Notes: generated by a model from the sequence alone, not told the origin. A stretch of 64,000 bases of DNA from Actinomadura luteofluorescens (GCF_013409365.1 NZ_JACCBA010000001.1:8494001-8558000), one strand, 5' to 3'. Counted from the first letter of the stretch, positions 42,840 to 51,305 are shown. Program-made: numbers and translations.

Positions 42840-43052
42840 ATGGCGTGATGTGGGGGTGTGGCGTGGGCGGGTGCCCAAGGGCGAGCAACCTTCATGGATC
42901 GGGGCCGACAGCCTGTGGGAGCGGATCGAACCGCTGCTGCCGAAGGTCGAGCGCCGCAAGCACCATCCGGGGCGTAGGCGGTTGGACGATCGCAAGGTGC
43001 TGTGCGGAATCTTGTTCGTGTTGCACACCGGGGTTCGGTGGGAGTTCCTCCA
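42840..43052 (+). pseudogene. IS5-family transposase, N-terminal fragment
   Basis: It encodes GRVPKGEQPSWIGADSLWER, IEPLLPKVERRKHHPGRRRL, then VLCGILFVLHTGVRWEF. It is closely related, in DNA and protein, to the start of the element at 2481-3374, on the opposite strand. It stops abruptly after VRWEFL, so at least two thirds of the transposase is deleted. Confidence 0.7.
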
Positions 43053-43074
43053 AGGCTGCCGACGACGATTCCTG

Positions 43075-43110
43075 ACGGCCGCGGGCTCCCTCACGCGAGC
43101 CCGCGGCCGT
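43075..43110 (-). terminator. Strong hairpin terminator for the IadA-like gene
   Basis: ACGGCCGCGGGCTC (43075-43088) and GAGCCCGCGGCCGT (43097-43110) form a perfect 14-bp stem with an 8-base loop, starting 14 bases beyond the minus-strand stop at 43124. Confidence 0.8.
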
Positions 43111-43123
43111 GGCGGTCGTCCTA

Positions 43124-44314
43124 TCAGCCGATTGCCACAGAGTGCCGACCGGGCTCGTAGAGGGACATGATCGCCGGGCGGCCGCCGTCGACCAGATGTC
43201 TGCCGCGGGCGATCACATGCTCGATTGCCATGTCGGATCCGATGACCACGAGGTCAGCGTCCGCGCCGACGCGGATGTGCCCCTTCCGGGATTCCAGCCC
43301 CAGGGCCCGGGCGGGGTTGACGGTCACGAACGACAGCGCTCGCGGCAGCGCGACGCCCTCCCGCACGAGATCCACCACGGCGCGCCACAACCAGTTGAGA
43401 CTCTTCTCGTAGGCGCCGCGCGTCCCGTCCGCGAGGAGCATTGGGACGCTGGCGTTCCCGTCAGTTGTCATGGTCACCAGCCGGTCGTCGATTCCGGCGG
43501 CCAGGCTCCGCAGGATGGCCGGGACGACGGACACGGCCCAGGGATGCCCGAACTCCGGGGTCAGGATCGGGTTGAAGTCGACGTAACCGCCGTGCCGCGC
43601 CACCTCCTCGGCCGCCTGCATCGTGTCGGGCGTGAAGTTGCAGTGGGTCGCCTGGAAACGGTGGGGCGGGACGCCCGACGTGCGCATCGTGTGGACGAGC
43701 TGGGCCGCGGGGTGCTCGGCCTCGCCCAGGTGGGCGTGCAGCAGGCAGGCTTTGCCGGTGAACCCCGACAGCCAGTGAAGCCGGGCGGCCAGCTCGACGA
43801 GCTCGCGCTTGCGGAAGCGCGAGGCGCGGGTCTCGCCCAGGGCTATCTTGACCCCGATGATCTTTTTGATGGTGTAGATGTCGCGGCGCAAGGATCCGGT
43901 GACGGTGCGAAAAGGCCGCTGGAATCCTCCCACCATCATGTAGGCGCTCAGCCCTTCGTTCTCCAGGGCGTAGGTTTTGGCGAGAAGCCCTTCGAGATTT
44001 TTTGTCACCATGTCGAGCCCCGGTGGAGCCACAACGGTTGTGATCCCTGCGGCCGCGAGTTCTCCCGCCCATAGTTCGGGAATTCGGGAGTCATATCCTT
44101 CGCCGCCGCCGCCTCCGATGATATGCACGTGTCCGTCGACCATGCCCGGGACGACGCGCCTTCCGTCGGCGTCGAGCGCGGGCACCGTCAGAGTGCCGAC
44201 GTCAAGCTCCGGCTCCAGCGCGACGATCCGACCGCCGGCGCAGAGGATGTCACGGACGCCCAGGTCCTCTGGGGCGAAGACGTGCGCGTTCCGCACGACG
44301 AAGAGTTCACTCAC
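43124..44314 (-). CDS. Isoaspartyl dipeptidase-like (IadA/M38) amidohydrolase
   Basis: 396 residues from GTG 44314 (GGAGA upstream). Metal and catalytic motifs of beta-aspartyl dipeptidase are present: DGHVHIIGGGGGEGYDSRIP near residue 60, the carbamylated-lysine region KKIIGVKIALGE near residue 150, LLHAHLGEAEH, FQATHCNFTP and TTDGNAS (catalytic Asp). E. coli IadA cleaves isoaspartyl dipeptides. Here the gene is divergent from an amidohydrolase operon, and the palindrome TGTAAT-N3-ATTACA between them suggests shared control. Its real substrate may be a beta-linked or N-acyl aspartate-like intermediate. Confidence 0.82.
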   Translation of the reverse strand: MSELFVVRNAHVFAPEDLGVRDILCAGGRIVALEPELDVGTLTVPALDADGRRVVPGMVDGHVHIIGGGGGEGYDSRIPELWAGELAAAGITTVVAPPGLDMVTKNLEGLLAKTYALENEGLSAYMMVGGFQRPFRTVTGSLRRDIYTIKKIIGVKIALGETRASRFRKRELVELAARLHWLSGFTGKACLLHAHLGEAEHPAAQLVHTMRTSGVPPHRFQATHCNFTPDTMQAAEEVARHGGYVDFNPILTPEFGHPWAVSVVPAILRSLAAGIDDRLVTMTTDGNASVPMLLADGTRGAYEKSLNWLWRAVVDLVREGVALPRALSFVTVNPARALGLESRKGHIRVGADADLVVIGSDMAIEHVIARGRHLVDGGRPAIMSLYEPGRHSVAIG

Positions 44315-44355
44315 GGCGGTCTCCGATGCTGTGGCGCGGGCCTGGATCCGTGGGG

Positions 44356-44383
44356 TTGACGTGGGCGGCCCGGTGAGTATGGT
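44356..44383 (+). promoter_or_regulatory. Promoter for the 44.4 kb amidohydrolase operon
   Basis: TTGACG (44356-44361) and TATGGT (44378-44383), with a 16-base spacer, make a good sigma70-type promoter. Predicted transcription would start near 44390, inside the palindromic operator. Confidence 0.55.
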
Positions 44384-44386
44384 TCA

Positions 44387-44403
44387 ATGTAATACGATTA
44401 CAT
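44387..44403. promoter_or_regulatory. Palindromic operator, copy 1
   Basis: ATGTAAT-ACG-ATTACAT is a perfect palindrome in the 99-bp gap between divergent genes. It overlaps the predicted +1 site of the plus-strand operon, as expected for a repressor site. The core TGTAAT-N3-ATTACA recurs at 50594-50608. Confidence 0.75.
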
Positions 44404-44413
44404 CTCGCTTGCA

Positions 44414-45829
44414 ATGGGGTCCGCGATGCCTTCTCCCGTCACCGCCGTGAGTGCCCGCTGGACCCTCCTTCCAGGGTCGGCGGGAGCCTTCGAGATCGTC
44501 GAGAACGCGACCGTCGTCCTCCAGGGATCGCGGATCATCGACGTCCTTCGCGACCGTCCCCCTGAGATCATCCGGCATATCGAGGCGCCCCAGGGAATCT
44601 TGTTTCCCGGTTTCGTCAACCTGCATAATCACTCCCTCAACGGGCCGATCTTCCGTGGGATCGTCGATGACTTGGGGCCGGAGACGGAGGCCGACGGCCT
44701 CGTCCACGGCCTGCTCCTTCCTCTCGGCGATCTGGCCGGCAGGATGCTGGCGGAGGACGAGATCAGGGCCGTCTACCAGCTGGCCGTCGTGGAGCTCCTG
44801 CGGAGCGGGACGACCGCGGTCCTGGACATGCCGCGCGCCGTGCACAGCGCGTTCTTCGCCGTGGCCAAGCAGATGGGTCTCCGCGTCTTCGGCGCGCCGT
44901 ACATCTTCTCCACGCCCACCCGGGGAGTGGACGCCCTCGGCGATCCGATCTACGAGGCGATCGACGAGGACCGGTCGCTGCGGGACGCGCTGAAGGTCGC
45001 GGACGAGTACGACGACGGTCCGGGAGGCCTGGTGCGGATCGGGTTCGGACCGCACGCCACCGACACCTGCTCACCCGGGCTGCTGCGGCGGATCGCGCAC
45101 GAAGTGCGGGAACGCTCCACGTTCGCGAGCATCCACGTCGCGCAGAGCCGCATGGAGGTCGACGTGGTCGGGCGGCGCCACGGGGTGACACCCGTGGAGC
45201 TGCTGCACCGGGCCGGGCTGCTCGGCCCCAGTCTCATCGCCGCGCACTGCGTCTACGCGAAGGCGGGAGATCTGGACCTGCTCCGCGAGAGCGGGACCAC
45301 CGTCGCCAACTGCCCCCTGACCTTCGCCCGCAGCGGGGTGACGGTGTCGTTCGACCGGTTCCACCGCCATGGCGTCCGCACCGGTATAGGCACGGACGCG
45401 TACAGCTTCGACCACTTCGCCGAGATGCGGGCCGCGGGCTTCGTCTCCAAACTGTCCAGGGGCGACCCGGGTGCCGGGGACGCCGCCACCCTGCTGCGCG
45501 CGGCGACCGAGACGGGCGCCGCCGCGCTCTCGCGGCCCGACCTCGGGCGGATCGAACCGGGCGCCACCGCCGACCTGGTGGTGGTCGACCTGGACGCCGC
45601 GCCGCTGCAACCGGTGCGCGACCCGCTCCGGAACCTGGTGTGGAACGCGACTCCCGCCGACGTCTCCCTCGTGATCGTCAACGGGGACGTCGTCGTCCGG
45701 GACGGCCGCCCGGTGAGGTGCGACGAGGCCGGGGTGATCCGCTCGGCGGCGGCCGCGGTCGAGAAGCTCTGGGAGGTCGCCGAGCGCGAGGGCATCCTGC
45801 CCGGGCGCGAGCGGGGCGGCCGGTCATGA
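44414..45829 (+). CDS. ATZ/TRZ-type metal-dependent amidohydrolase
   Basis: 471 residues from ATG 44414. ATG 44426, with GGGG before it, is a good alternative start. Metal-site motifs are present: GFVNLHNHSLNGP near residue 75, IHVAQSRMEVD near residue 240, LIAAHCVYAKAGDL near residue 275 and TGIGTDAYSFDHFAEM near residue 325. The nearest described enzymes are guanine deaminase, S-adenosylhomocysteine deaminase and triazine hydrolases, which deaminate or dechlorinate N-heterocycles. It is the first gene of a five-gene unit with 4-base overlaps, directly behind the operator. Confidence 0.87.
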   Translation: MGSAMPSPVTAVSARWTLLPGSAGAFEIVENATVVLQGSRIIDVLRDRPPEIIRHIEAPQGILFPGFVNLHNHSLNGPIFRGIVDDLGPETEADGLVHGLLLPLGDLAGRMLAEDEIRAVYQLAVVELLRSGTTAVLDMPRAVHSAFFAVAKQMGLRVFGAPYIFSTPTRGVDALGDPIYEAIDEDRSLRDALKVADEYDDGPGGLVRIGFGPHATDTCSPGLLRRIAHEVRERSTFASIHVAQSRMEVDVVGRRHGVTPVELLHRAGLLGPSLIAAHCVYAKAGDLDLLRESGTTVANCPLTFARSGVTVSFDRFHRHGVRTGIGTDAYSFDHFAEMRAAGFVSKLSRGDPGAGDAATLLRAATETGAAALSRPDLGRIEPGATADLVVVDLDAAPLQPVRDPLRNLVWNATPADVSLVIVNGDVVVRDGRPVRCDEAGVIRSAAAAVEKLWEVAEREGILPGRERGGRS

Positions 45830-46467
45830 GCGCCCGGGGGAGCGGCGACGGCGACTTCCTGGACGCGCTGGCGCGCGGCGGCCCGCGGGCCTTCCAGACC
45901 GATCGTGTCCGCCGAGCCGAACTGATCGCGGACGTCGTGGCCGCGGCCTGGGGCGCCCACGGTCGGTTCGTCGACGCCGACCAGTTCCTGACCAAGCCGA
46001 CGGTCCTGCGCCGCCTGGTGTGCTTCCTCGCGGACATGGTGCCGCCGGACGTGGACCGTCTGGTCGCCAGGGAGACCCACTCGCTCGTGCTGGGCGCAGC
46101 GCTGGCACTGGAGACGGGCATCCCCCTGGTCATCGCCCGCCGGACGCAGACGCCCGGTGGACGGGAGCTCCGCTGCCACGGCGAGCTGCATCCGGGCGAG
46201 CGAGTGCTCGTGGTCGAGGGGGTGGCGGGGACCGGCGCGTCCGCCGAGCTGGCGGTCCGGGCGGCGCGGCGGCGCGGCGCGGCGGTGGCGGGCGTGCTCG
46301 CCGCCGTCGACCGGAACGCGGGAGCGGCCGAAAGGCTCGCCCGTGCGGGGGCGACGCTCGACCGGCTGTTCGATGACGCCGAGTTGCTGGCCGCCGCGAT
46401 CCGCGGTCCGGCCGCGGCCGACGCCGGCAAGGACATCGCAGCCTCTGGAGAGGAGATCGTGGCATGA
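45826..46467 (+). CDS. Phosphoribosyltransferase-like protein with altered PRPP motif
   Basis: 213 residues from ATG 45826 (ATGA overlap). The fold resembles orotate phosphoribosyltransferase: DADQFLTKPTVLRRL, VARETHSLVLGAALALETGI, VIARRTQT, then VLVVEGVAGTGASAELAVRA. In true PRTases the last block reads VxDDVxTTG. Here both acidic residues are replaced by Glu-Gly and TTG by GTG, so PRPP binding is uncertain. It may act as a regulator or as an enzyme with changed specificity. Its place between an amidohydrolase and an N-carbamoyl hydrolase suggests a pyrimidine- or ureide-like ligand. Confidence 0.7.
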   Translation: MSARGSGDGDFLDALARGGPRAFQTDRVRRAELIADVVAAAWGAHGRFVDADQFLTKPTVLRRLVCFLADMVPPDVDRLVARETHSLVLGAALALETGIPLVIARRTQTPGGRELRCHGELHPGERVLVVEGVAGTGASAELAVRAARRRGAAVAGVLAAVDRNAGAAERLARAGATLDRLFDDAELLAAAIRGPAAADAGKDIAASGEEIVA

Positions 46468-47780
46468 CGCGCCCCGTCCCCGTCACGGCGGACGCCGACC
46501 GGCTCTGGTCCACCCTCGAGGCCATGGCGGCGCTGAGCGAGGGAGGCCCGGGCGTCACCCGGCTCGCCTACACCAGGCTCGAACGGCGAGCCCACGAACT
46601 CTTCGCCGAATGGATGGAGGACGCCGGCTGCGCGGTCCGCACCGACTGCGCCGGGAACACCATCGCGAGCCGGCCGGGCCGGAACGAGGGCCCGGCGGTC
46701 GGCACCGGAAGCCACCTGGACTCGGTCTACGCCGGGGGCCGGTTCGACGGCATCGCGGGCGTTGCGGCGGCGGTGGAGGTGGCACGCATGCTGCACCAGG
46801 CCGGAGTGGAGACCGACCTGCCGCTGCGGTTCGTGGCCTTCGCGGCGGAGGAGGGCGCCAGGTTCGGGCAGGCGTGCTGCGGCTCCAAACTCGCGGCCGG
46901 CCTTTCGAGCCGTGCCGAGCTCGACGATCGGCGGGATCGGGACGGCATCTCGCTCGCGGAGGCGATGGCCGCCGTGGGCCTCGACCCGGACGCGGCGGCC
47001 TCGGCGCCGTGGCGCCCGGCGGACTGGTCGGCGTTCGTGGAACTGCACATAGAGCAGGGATCGGTCCTGGACGACTCCGGTGTCGACGTCGGCGTCGTCG
47101 ACCTCATCTCCGGCTCCACCCGCCTGGAGCTGGTGGCCGACGGGCGCGCCTCCCACACCGGTGGCACGCCGATGCGGGGACGGGCGGACGCGCTGGCCGC
47201 CGCCGCGGAGGCCGTGCTCGCCGCCGAGCGGCTCGCCCTGGACGCGCGCTACCGGGGCGCCCGCGCGACGGTCGGCCGCCTCCTCGTCGAGCCGGGGTCG
47301 ATCACCACCATCCCGGGCAGGGTGACCTTCTCCCTGGACGTCCGCGACGTCGACGCCGACCGCCAGCGCCGCGCGGTCGCGGAGATCATGGGACGAGTGC
47401 GGGCGATCTGCCTGCGCCGGGGCGTCGGCCTGTCGGCCAGGCCGCTGGCCGACACCTCGGCCGTGGTGCTCCCGGACTGGGTGCGCGCCGAGGTCACGGG
47501 CGCCGCGGGCGAGATCGGCGTCCGCTACCGGGTGCTGACCTCCGGGGCCAGCCACGACGCCCAGATGATCAACAGGGTCACGCCGACCGCGATGATCTTC
47601 GTGCCGAGCCGGGCGGGGCTGTCCCACGTCCCGGAGGAATGGACCGATCCGGCGAAGCTGGCCGTCGGCACCACCCTGCTGTTCGCCTCGATGCTGCGTC
47701 TCGACGCCCGCGCCGCCTCCGTCGCGCCGGACGCCCGCCTTCCGCCAGTCCTTGCCGAGCCTGTGGGAGAGCCTTCATGA
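46464..47780 (+). CDS. N-carbamoyl-L-amino-acid hydrolase / allantoate amidohydrolase family (M20)
   Basis: 438 residues from ATG 46464 (overlap). The M20-type metal motifs of HyuC/AllC-like enzymes are clear: GTGSHLDSVYAGGRFDG near residue 75, the catalytic-base block FAAEEGARFGQACCGSK near residue 128, FVELHIEQGSVLDDSG near residue 190, and TSGASHDAQMINRVTP with the distal His near residue 355. These hydrolases remove the carbamoyl group from N-carbamoyl amino acids or open ureides, giving CO2 and ammonia. The next gene is a hydantoinase-like enzyme, the usual partner step. Confidence 0.9.
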   Translation: MTRPVPVTADADRLWSTLEAMAALSEGGPGVTRLAYTRLERRAHELFAEWMEDAGCAVRTDCAGNTIASRPGRNEGPAVGTGSHLDSVYAGGRFDGIAGVAAAVEVARMLHQAGVETDLPLRFVAFAAEEGARFGQACCGSKLAAGLSSRAELDDRRDRDGISLAEAMAAVGLDPDAAASAPWRPADWSAFVELHIEQGSVLDDSGVDVGVVDLISGSTRLELVADGRASHTGGTPMRGRADALAAAAEAVLAAERLALDARYRGARATVGRLLVEPGSITTIPGRVTFSLDVRDVDADRQRRAVAEIMGRVRAICLRRGVGLSARPLADTSAVVLPDWVRAEVTGAAGEIGVRYRVLTSGASHDAQMINRVTPTAMIFVPSRAGLSHVPEEWTDPAKLAVGTTLLFASMLRLDARAASVAPDARLPPVLAEPVGEPS

Positions 47781-49180
47781 GACTGCTGGTGCGCAACGGA
47801 ACCCTGGTCACCGAGCAGGGCCTGATGGCGGCGGACGTCCTGTGCGCACAGGGCCGGATCCAGGCGCTGGTGGACCGGGACGAGACTCCGCCCGCCGACG
47901 AGCACCTCGACGCGTCCGGGCAGCTGGTCTTCCCCGGCTTCATCGACCCGCACGTGCACTCCCGTGACCCCGGCGCCACGCACAAGGAGACCTTCCACCA
48001 CTCGACGCTGGGCGCGCTCTGCGGCGGCACCACGACCGTCCTGGAGATGCCGAACGCGGTCCCGGCCGTCACCGACGTCGCCACCTTCGAGCGCCGCCGC
48101 GCCGAGCACGGGGAGAAGGCCTGGGTCGACTTCGGCCTGTGGGGGATGGCCCTCGGGCCGGCCAACCTGAACGAGATCATCGGACTCCACCGGGCGGGGG
48201 CGGTGGCGGTGAAGTTCTTCTGGGGCTACGCGCTGGACAGGCGCACCAAGGGCCTGGTGTACGACTTCTCGGCCGCGCCGCCGGACTCCCTGCTGCTGCC
48301 CCCGGAGAACGGCGAGGTCCTGGAGATGTTCCGGGAGGTCGCCTCGTACGGCGGAGTGCTGGCCGCCCACTGCGAGGACCGGCACATCCTCGCGCGGTCA
48401 GCCGAACTGCTCGGGCACCCGATCAGCACCTACGACGACCTGCTCGCCGCGCGTCCCGCCGCGGCCGAGGCCACCTCGATCGCGGTGGGGGCGCAGTTCG
48501 CCCGTCTCACCGGGTGCCGTTTCCACGTCGTGCACATGGCGTCGGCCGAGGGTACGCGCGTGGTCAGGGAGGCGAGGGCGGCCGGCGTGCCGATCACCGC
48601 CGAGACCTGCCCGCACTACCTCACGCTGACCGACCGGGACGCCGCGCGGCTCGGACCGGCGATCAAGGTCTACCCGCCGGTGCGGACCGGGGCCGACCAG
48701 GAGGCGCTGTGGGCCGCGATCGGCGACGGGGTGATCTCCTCGATCGGGTCCGACCACGCGCCGCACCTGGTCGAGGAGAAGATGCTCGGCTTCGGGCAGG
48801 CCCCGGCCGGCGGGCTGGGCGTCGAGACGCTCGCCCCCCTCATGGTGGACGCGATGGTCCGCGGCAGGCTCTCGCCGGTCCGGCTGGCCCAGGTGCTGTC
48901 CTCCTCGACCGCCGCGCTCTACGGGCTGTGGCCGCGCAAGGGCGCCGTCCGGCCCGGCGCCGACGCCGATCTGACCCTGGTCGACCCGTCCGGCGGCCAC
49001 AGCATTTCCCACGACCGCATGCACGCCCTCAACCCCGTCACCGCGTGGGACGGCTGGACCCTGCGGGGCCGCGTCACCACCGCCGTCCTCGGCGGCGAGG
49101 TCGCCATGCGGGACGGCGAGCCGGTGGGCGGCCGCCGCGGGCGGTTCGTCGCCGCCGATCATGCCCGGAGCCGGGGGTGA
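47777..49180 (+). CDS. Dihydroorotase/hydantoinase/allantoinase-family cyclic amidohydrolase
   Basis: 467 residues from ATG 47777 (overlap). Signature sites are FPGFIDPHVHSRDPGATHKE near residue 55, the carbamylated-lysine region AVAVKFFWGYALD near residue 140, AAHCEDRHIL near residue 195, FHVVHMASAEGTRVVREA near residue 250, AETCPHYLTLT and SIGSDHAPHL with the catalytic Asp near residue 325. It should open a cyclic amide (hydantoin, allantoin or dihydropyrimidine-like ring) to an N-carbamoyl acid. The M20 hydrolase encoded just upstream can then cleave that product. Confidence 0.9.
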   Translation: MRLLVRNGTLVTEQGLMAADVLCAQGRIQALVDRDETPPADEHLDASGQLVFPGFIDPHVHSRDPGATHKETFHHSTLGALCGGTTTVLEMPNAVPAVTDVATFERRRAEHGEKAWVDFGLWGMALGPANLNEIIGLHRAGAVAVKFFWGYALDRRTKGLVYDFSAAPPDSLLLPPENGEVLEMFREVASYGGVLAAHCEDRHILARSAELLGHPISTYDDLLAARPAAAEATSIAVGAQFARLTGCRFHVVHMASAEGTRVVREARAAGVPITAETCPHYLTLTDRDAARLGPAIKVYPPVRTGADQEALWAAIGDGVISSIGSDHAPHLVEEKMLGFGQAPAGGLGVETLAPLMVDAMVRGRLSPVRLAQVLSSSTAALYGLWPRKGAVRPGADADLTLVDPSGGHSISHDRMHALNPVTAWDGWTLRGRVTTAVLGGEVAMRDGEPVGGRRGRFVAADHARSRG

Positions 49181-50547
49181 CCGCGTCCCTCGCCGAACAG
49201 GTCGAGGACCTGGTGACGCGTGCCGCCGCGCTGACACCGGCCGGAATGCCCGATGACGTCCTGGACCACGTCGGCCTGGTCCTCGCCGACAGCGTCGGCG
49301 TCATGGCCGCCGGAGCCCGCACGGCGGAGGTCGTCGCGCTGGCGGCCGACCCGTCCCTCGGACTGGGGCGCGACCCGGCACCGAGCACCGCGCGAACGCT
49401 CGTTCCCGGAGACGGCCATGGCCCACCGGCGACGGTGGCGTGGCTCAACGGCACGGCCGGGACTTTTCTCGAACTCGACGAGGGGTTCCGGCCGACCGGT
49501 CACCCGGCGATCCACGTGGTGCCCGCCGCGCTGGCGGTGGCCGAGGCGACCGGGGCGGGCGGGGCGGAGCTGGCCACCGCGATCGCGGCGGGCTACGAGG
49601 TGGCCGCCCGCCTCTTCGAGTGCTTCTCGCTGCCCCGCTCCATGCACCCGCACGGCCACTTCGGTGCCATCGGGGCCGCGACCGCCGTGGCCATGCTGAC
49701 CTGGCTCGACCCCGTCGCCCTGGTGCGGATCGCGGGAACGCAGCCGTTGCTGACGGGGTGGGAGGCCTGCTATGAGGGGGCGACCGCCAGGAACACCTGG
49801 AGCGGCCACGCCAACCGGGCGGGCGTGCTGGCCGGAGTCCTGCACCGGGCCGGCTTCACCGGCTCTCTGAGGGCCCACATGTCGGTGGTGGAGCAGTACG
49901 CGGCTTCCCCGGGCGTTTTCGCCGAACCGGTCGACGCCGAGACATTGCGCATCCGGCGCAACTACTTCAAGTTCCACTCCGCCTGCGCCCTGAACCACAG
50001 CGTGCTCGACGCGCTGCTAGCGGCCTGGGCCGAGTTCCCCGTCAAGGATCCGTGGGCGGTCAGGCGGATCGAAGTGACCACCGTCACGGCGAACCTGCGG
50101 ATCGACCGCCTTCCCGAGCCCAACGCGCTGTCCACCCGGTTCTCGCTCCCCTACGCCGTGGCCGCGGCCCTGATCACCGGGTCGACGCGGCCGGCGTCCT
50201 TCGAATGGGACGGGCGCGTCGCGGAGTTCGCGAGAAGGGTCACGGTCGCCGCCGACCCCGTGATGGACGCGCTGTGGCCGGCCCGCGCGCCCGCACGGGT
50301 GGTGATCCAAACCGCGGGCGAGTCCCGCGAGGCGACGGTGTCCAACCCGCGCGGACACCACTCCCGTCCCGTGACCCGGGAGGATCTGAGGGACAAGTTC
50401 GTCACTTTGCTCGCGGACGCCCCCGGCCCCGTGCCCGGCGGCTCCGCGGGACGCCGGGGAGAACTGACCCGGTGTTTCGACGCCCTGGCCGCGGTCGCCG
50501 ACTGCGCCGACTGTGCCGCCCTGCCGCTGCCGAGCCCGGAGCGTTGA
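49177..50547 (+). CDS. MmgE/PrpD family protein
   Basis: 456 residues from GTG 49177 (overlap). A longer upstream frame is shadow of the previous gene. Family blocks are VGLVLADSVGVMAAGARTAE near residue 28, WLNGTAGTFLELDEGFRPTG near residue 88, HPHGHFGAIGAATAVAMLTW near residue 157, and RNYFKFHSACALNHSVLDAL near residue 265. It is likely a lyase, dehydratase or decarboxylase on a small carboxylic acid. It is the third PrpD-type gene in the window and the last of this five-gene unit. The second operator follows 47 bp downstream. Confidence 0.85.
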   Translation: MTASLAEQVEDLVTRAAALTPAGMPDDVLDHVGLVLADSVGVMAAGARTAEVVALAADPSLGLGRDPAPSTARTLVPGDGHGPPATVAWLNGTAGTFLELDEGFRPTGHPAIHVVPAALAVAEATGAGGAELATAIAAGYEVAARLFECFSLPRSMHPHGHFGAIGAATAVAMLTWLDPVALVRIAGTQPLLTGWEACYEGATARNTWSGHANRAGVLAGVLHRAGFTGSLRAHMSVVEQYAASPGVFAEPVDAETLRIRRNYFKFHSACALNHSVLDALLAAWAEFPVKDPWAVRRIEVTTVTANLRIDRLPEPNALSTRFSLPYAVAAALITGSTRPASFEWDGRVAEFARRVTVAADPVMDALWPARAPARVVIQTAGESREATVSNPRGHHSRPVTREDLRDKFVTLLADAPGPVPGGSAGRRGELTRCFDALAAVADCADCAALPLPSPER

Positions 50548-50593
50548 TCACCGAACGTTTCGGGACCGGCCCTAGCCATGCCGCATCCGGGCA

Positions 50594-50608
50594 TGTAATC
50601 TAATTACA
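50594..50608. promoter_or_regulatory. Palindromic operator, copy 2
   Basis: TGTAAT-CTA-ATTACA has the same half-sites and spacer length as the site at 44388-44402. It lies upstream of the 50.8-60.9 kb gene set, so one regulator probably controls both units. I see no clear -10/-35 pair here. Confidence 0.72.
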
Positions 50609-50807
50609 GTCGCAGGACGGTAAAGCCGAGTGGACCCTCGGAGGCCGGGCCCGCGACGAAAGACGGACCGGCGTGAAGTCGCCGGACGGGGCTCGGTGGG
50701 GCAGTCGCCGGCCGACTCCCCGGCCAGCATCCGTGCCATATCTGAGGCATTTCGCGAAATCCAGAGAAGTCGGCCGTGGAAACCGGCTCTTGGAAGGTGA
50801 AAACGCG

Positions 50808-51245
50808 ATGACTTTCTTGATCGTTGGGCCCGGGGGAAAGCCCGGGCGGCGCCAGGCCCCGGGTGGCGGGCGGAAGACCGGCCCGGACGGCGGCGCCGCG
50901 GACGCGAGCGCCCGCCGGCTCGGATCCATCCCGGCCCGTGATGATCACATGAGGTCGGAGTGCGGACCGGCACCGTCCGGCGATCCTCCCGGAGGGATCC
51001 TCGATCTCTGGGAGTCGGTGGCGGTGGACGAGCTCACCGACGAGCACACGGTCTGCATCCTCGGGGTGGAGTTGAGAGTGCGGGCATGCCGTCCCGCCGC
51101 GCGCGGAGGCGACTTCTATGTCCTGGAGGCCGCCCGGTGCGAAAGCCTCGCGTCGGACGGCGACGCCGTGGGAATGGTGCTCATCGAGGTGGACCGCAAT
51201 CGGCTGGTTCCCGCCCGCCGGGCGGACGGCGGCGCCGACCGGTGA
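50808..51245 (+). CDS. Hypothetical protein, 145 aa
   Basis: ATG 50808 follows GGAAGG at about 11 bases. The first 45 residues are glycine- and arginine-rich (PGGKPGRRQAPGGGRK). Residues 60-140 form a compact, acidic domain (ILDLWESVAVDELTDEHTVC, LGVELRVRACRP, GMVLIEVDRNRLVPARR). An internal ATG at 50949 could be the true start of just this domain. I do not recognise a family. Being first after operator copy 2, it should be co-regulated with the following genes. Confidence 0.5.
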   Translation: MTFLIVGPGGKPGRRQAPGGGRKTGPDGGAADASARRLGSIPARDDHMRSECGPAPSGDPPGGILDLWESVAVDELTDEHTVCILGVELRVRACRPAARGGDFYVLEAARCESLASDGDAVGMVLIEVDRNRLVPARRADGGADR

Positions 51246-51305
51246 CCGGAAATCTTCCAACCATGTGAATCGACTACGTCAGTACGGAGAGCGGAGCGCG
51301 GTCAG

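Noticed and set aside
45678..47627. A 649-codon minus-strand open frame
   Set aside because: Antisense to the PRTase-like and N-carbamoyl hydrolase genes. It has no domain, and its composition is typical of reverse-strand shadows.
46157..49180. A 1007-codon plus-strand open frame
   Set aside because: It lies across three clear enzyme genes in another frame and is rich in Arg/Gly/Pro from high-GC shadow coding. Only its last 467 codons, from ATG 47777, are a real gene.
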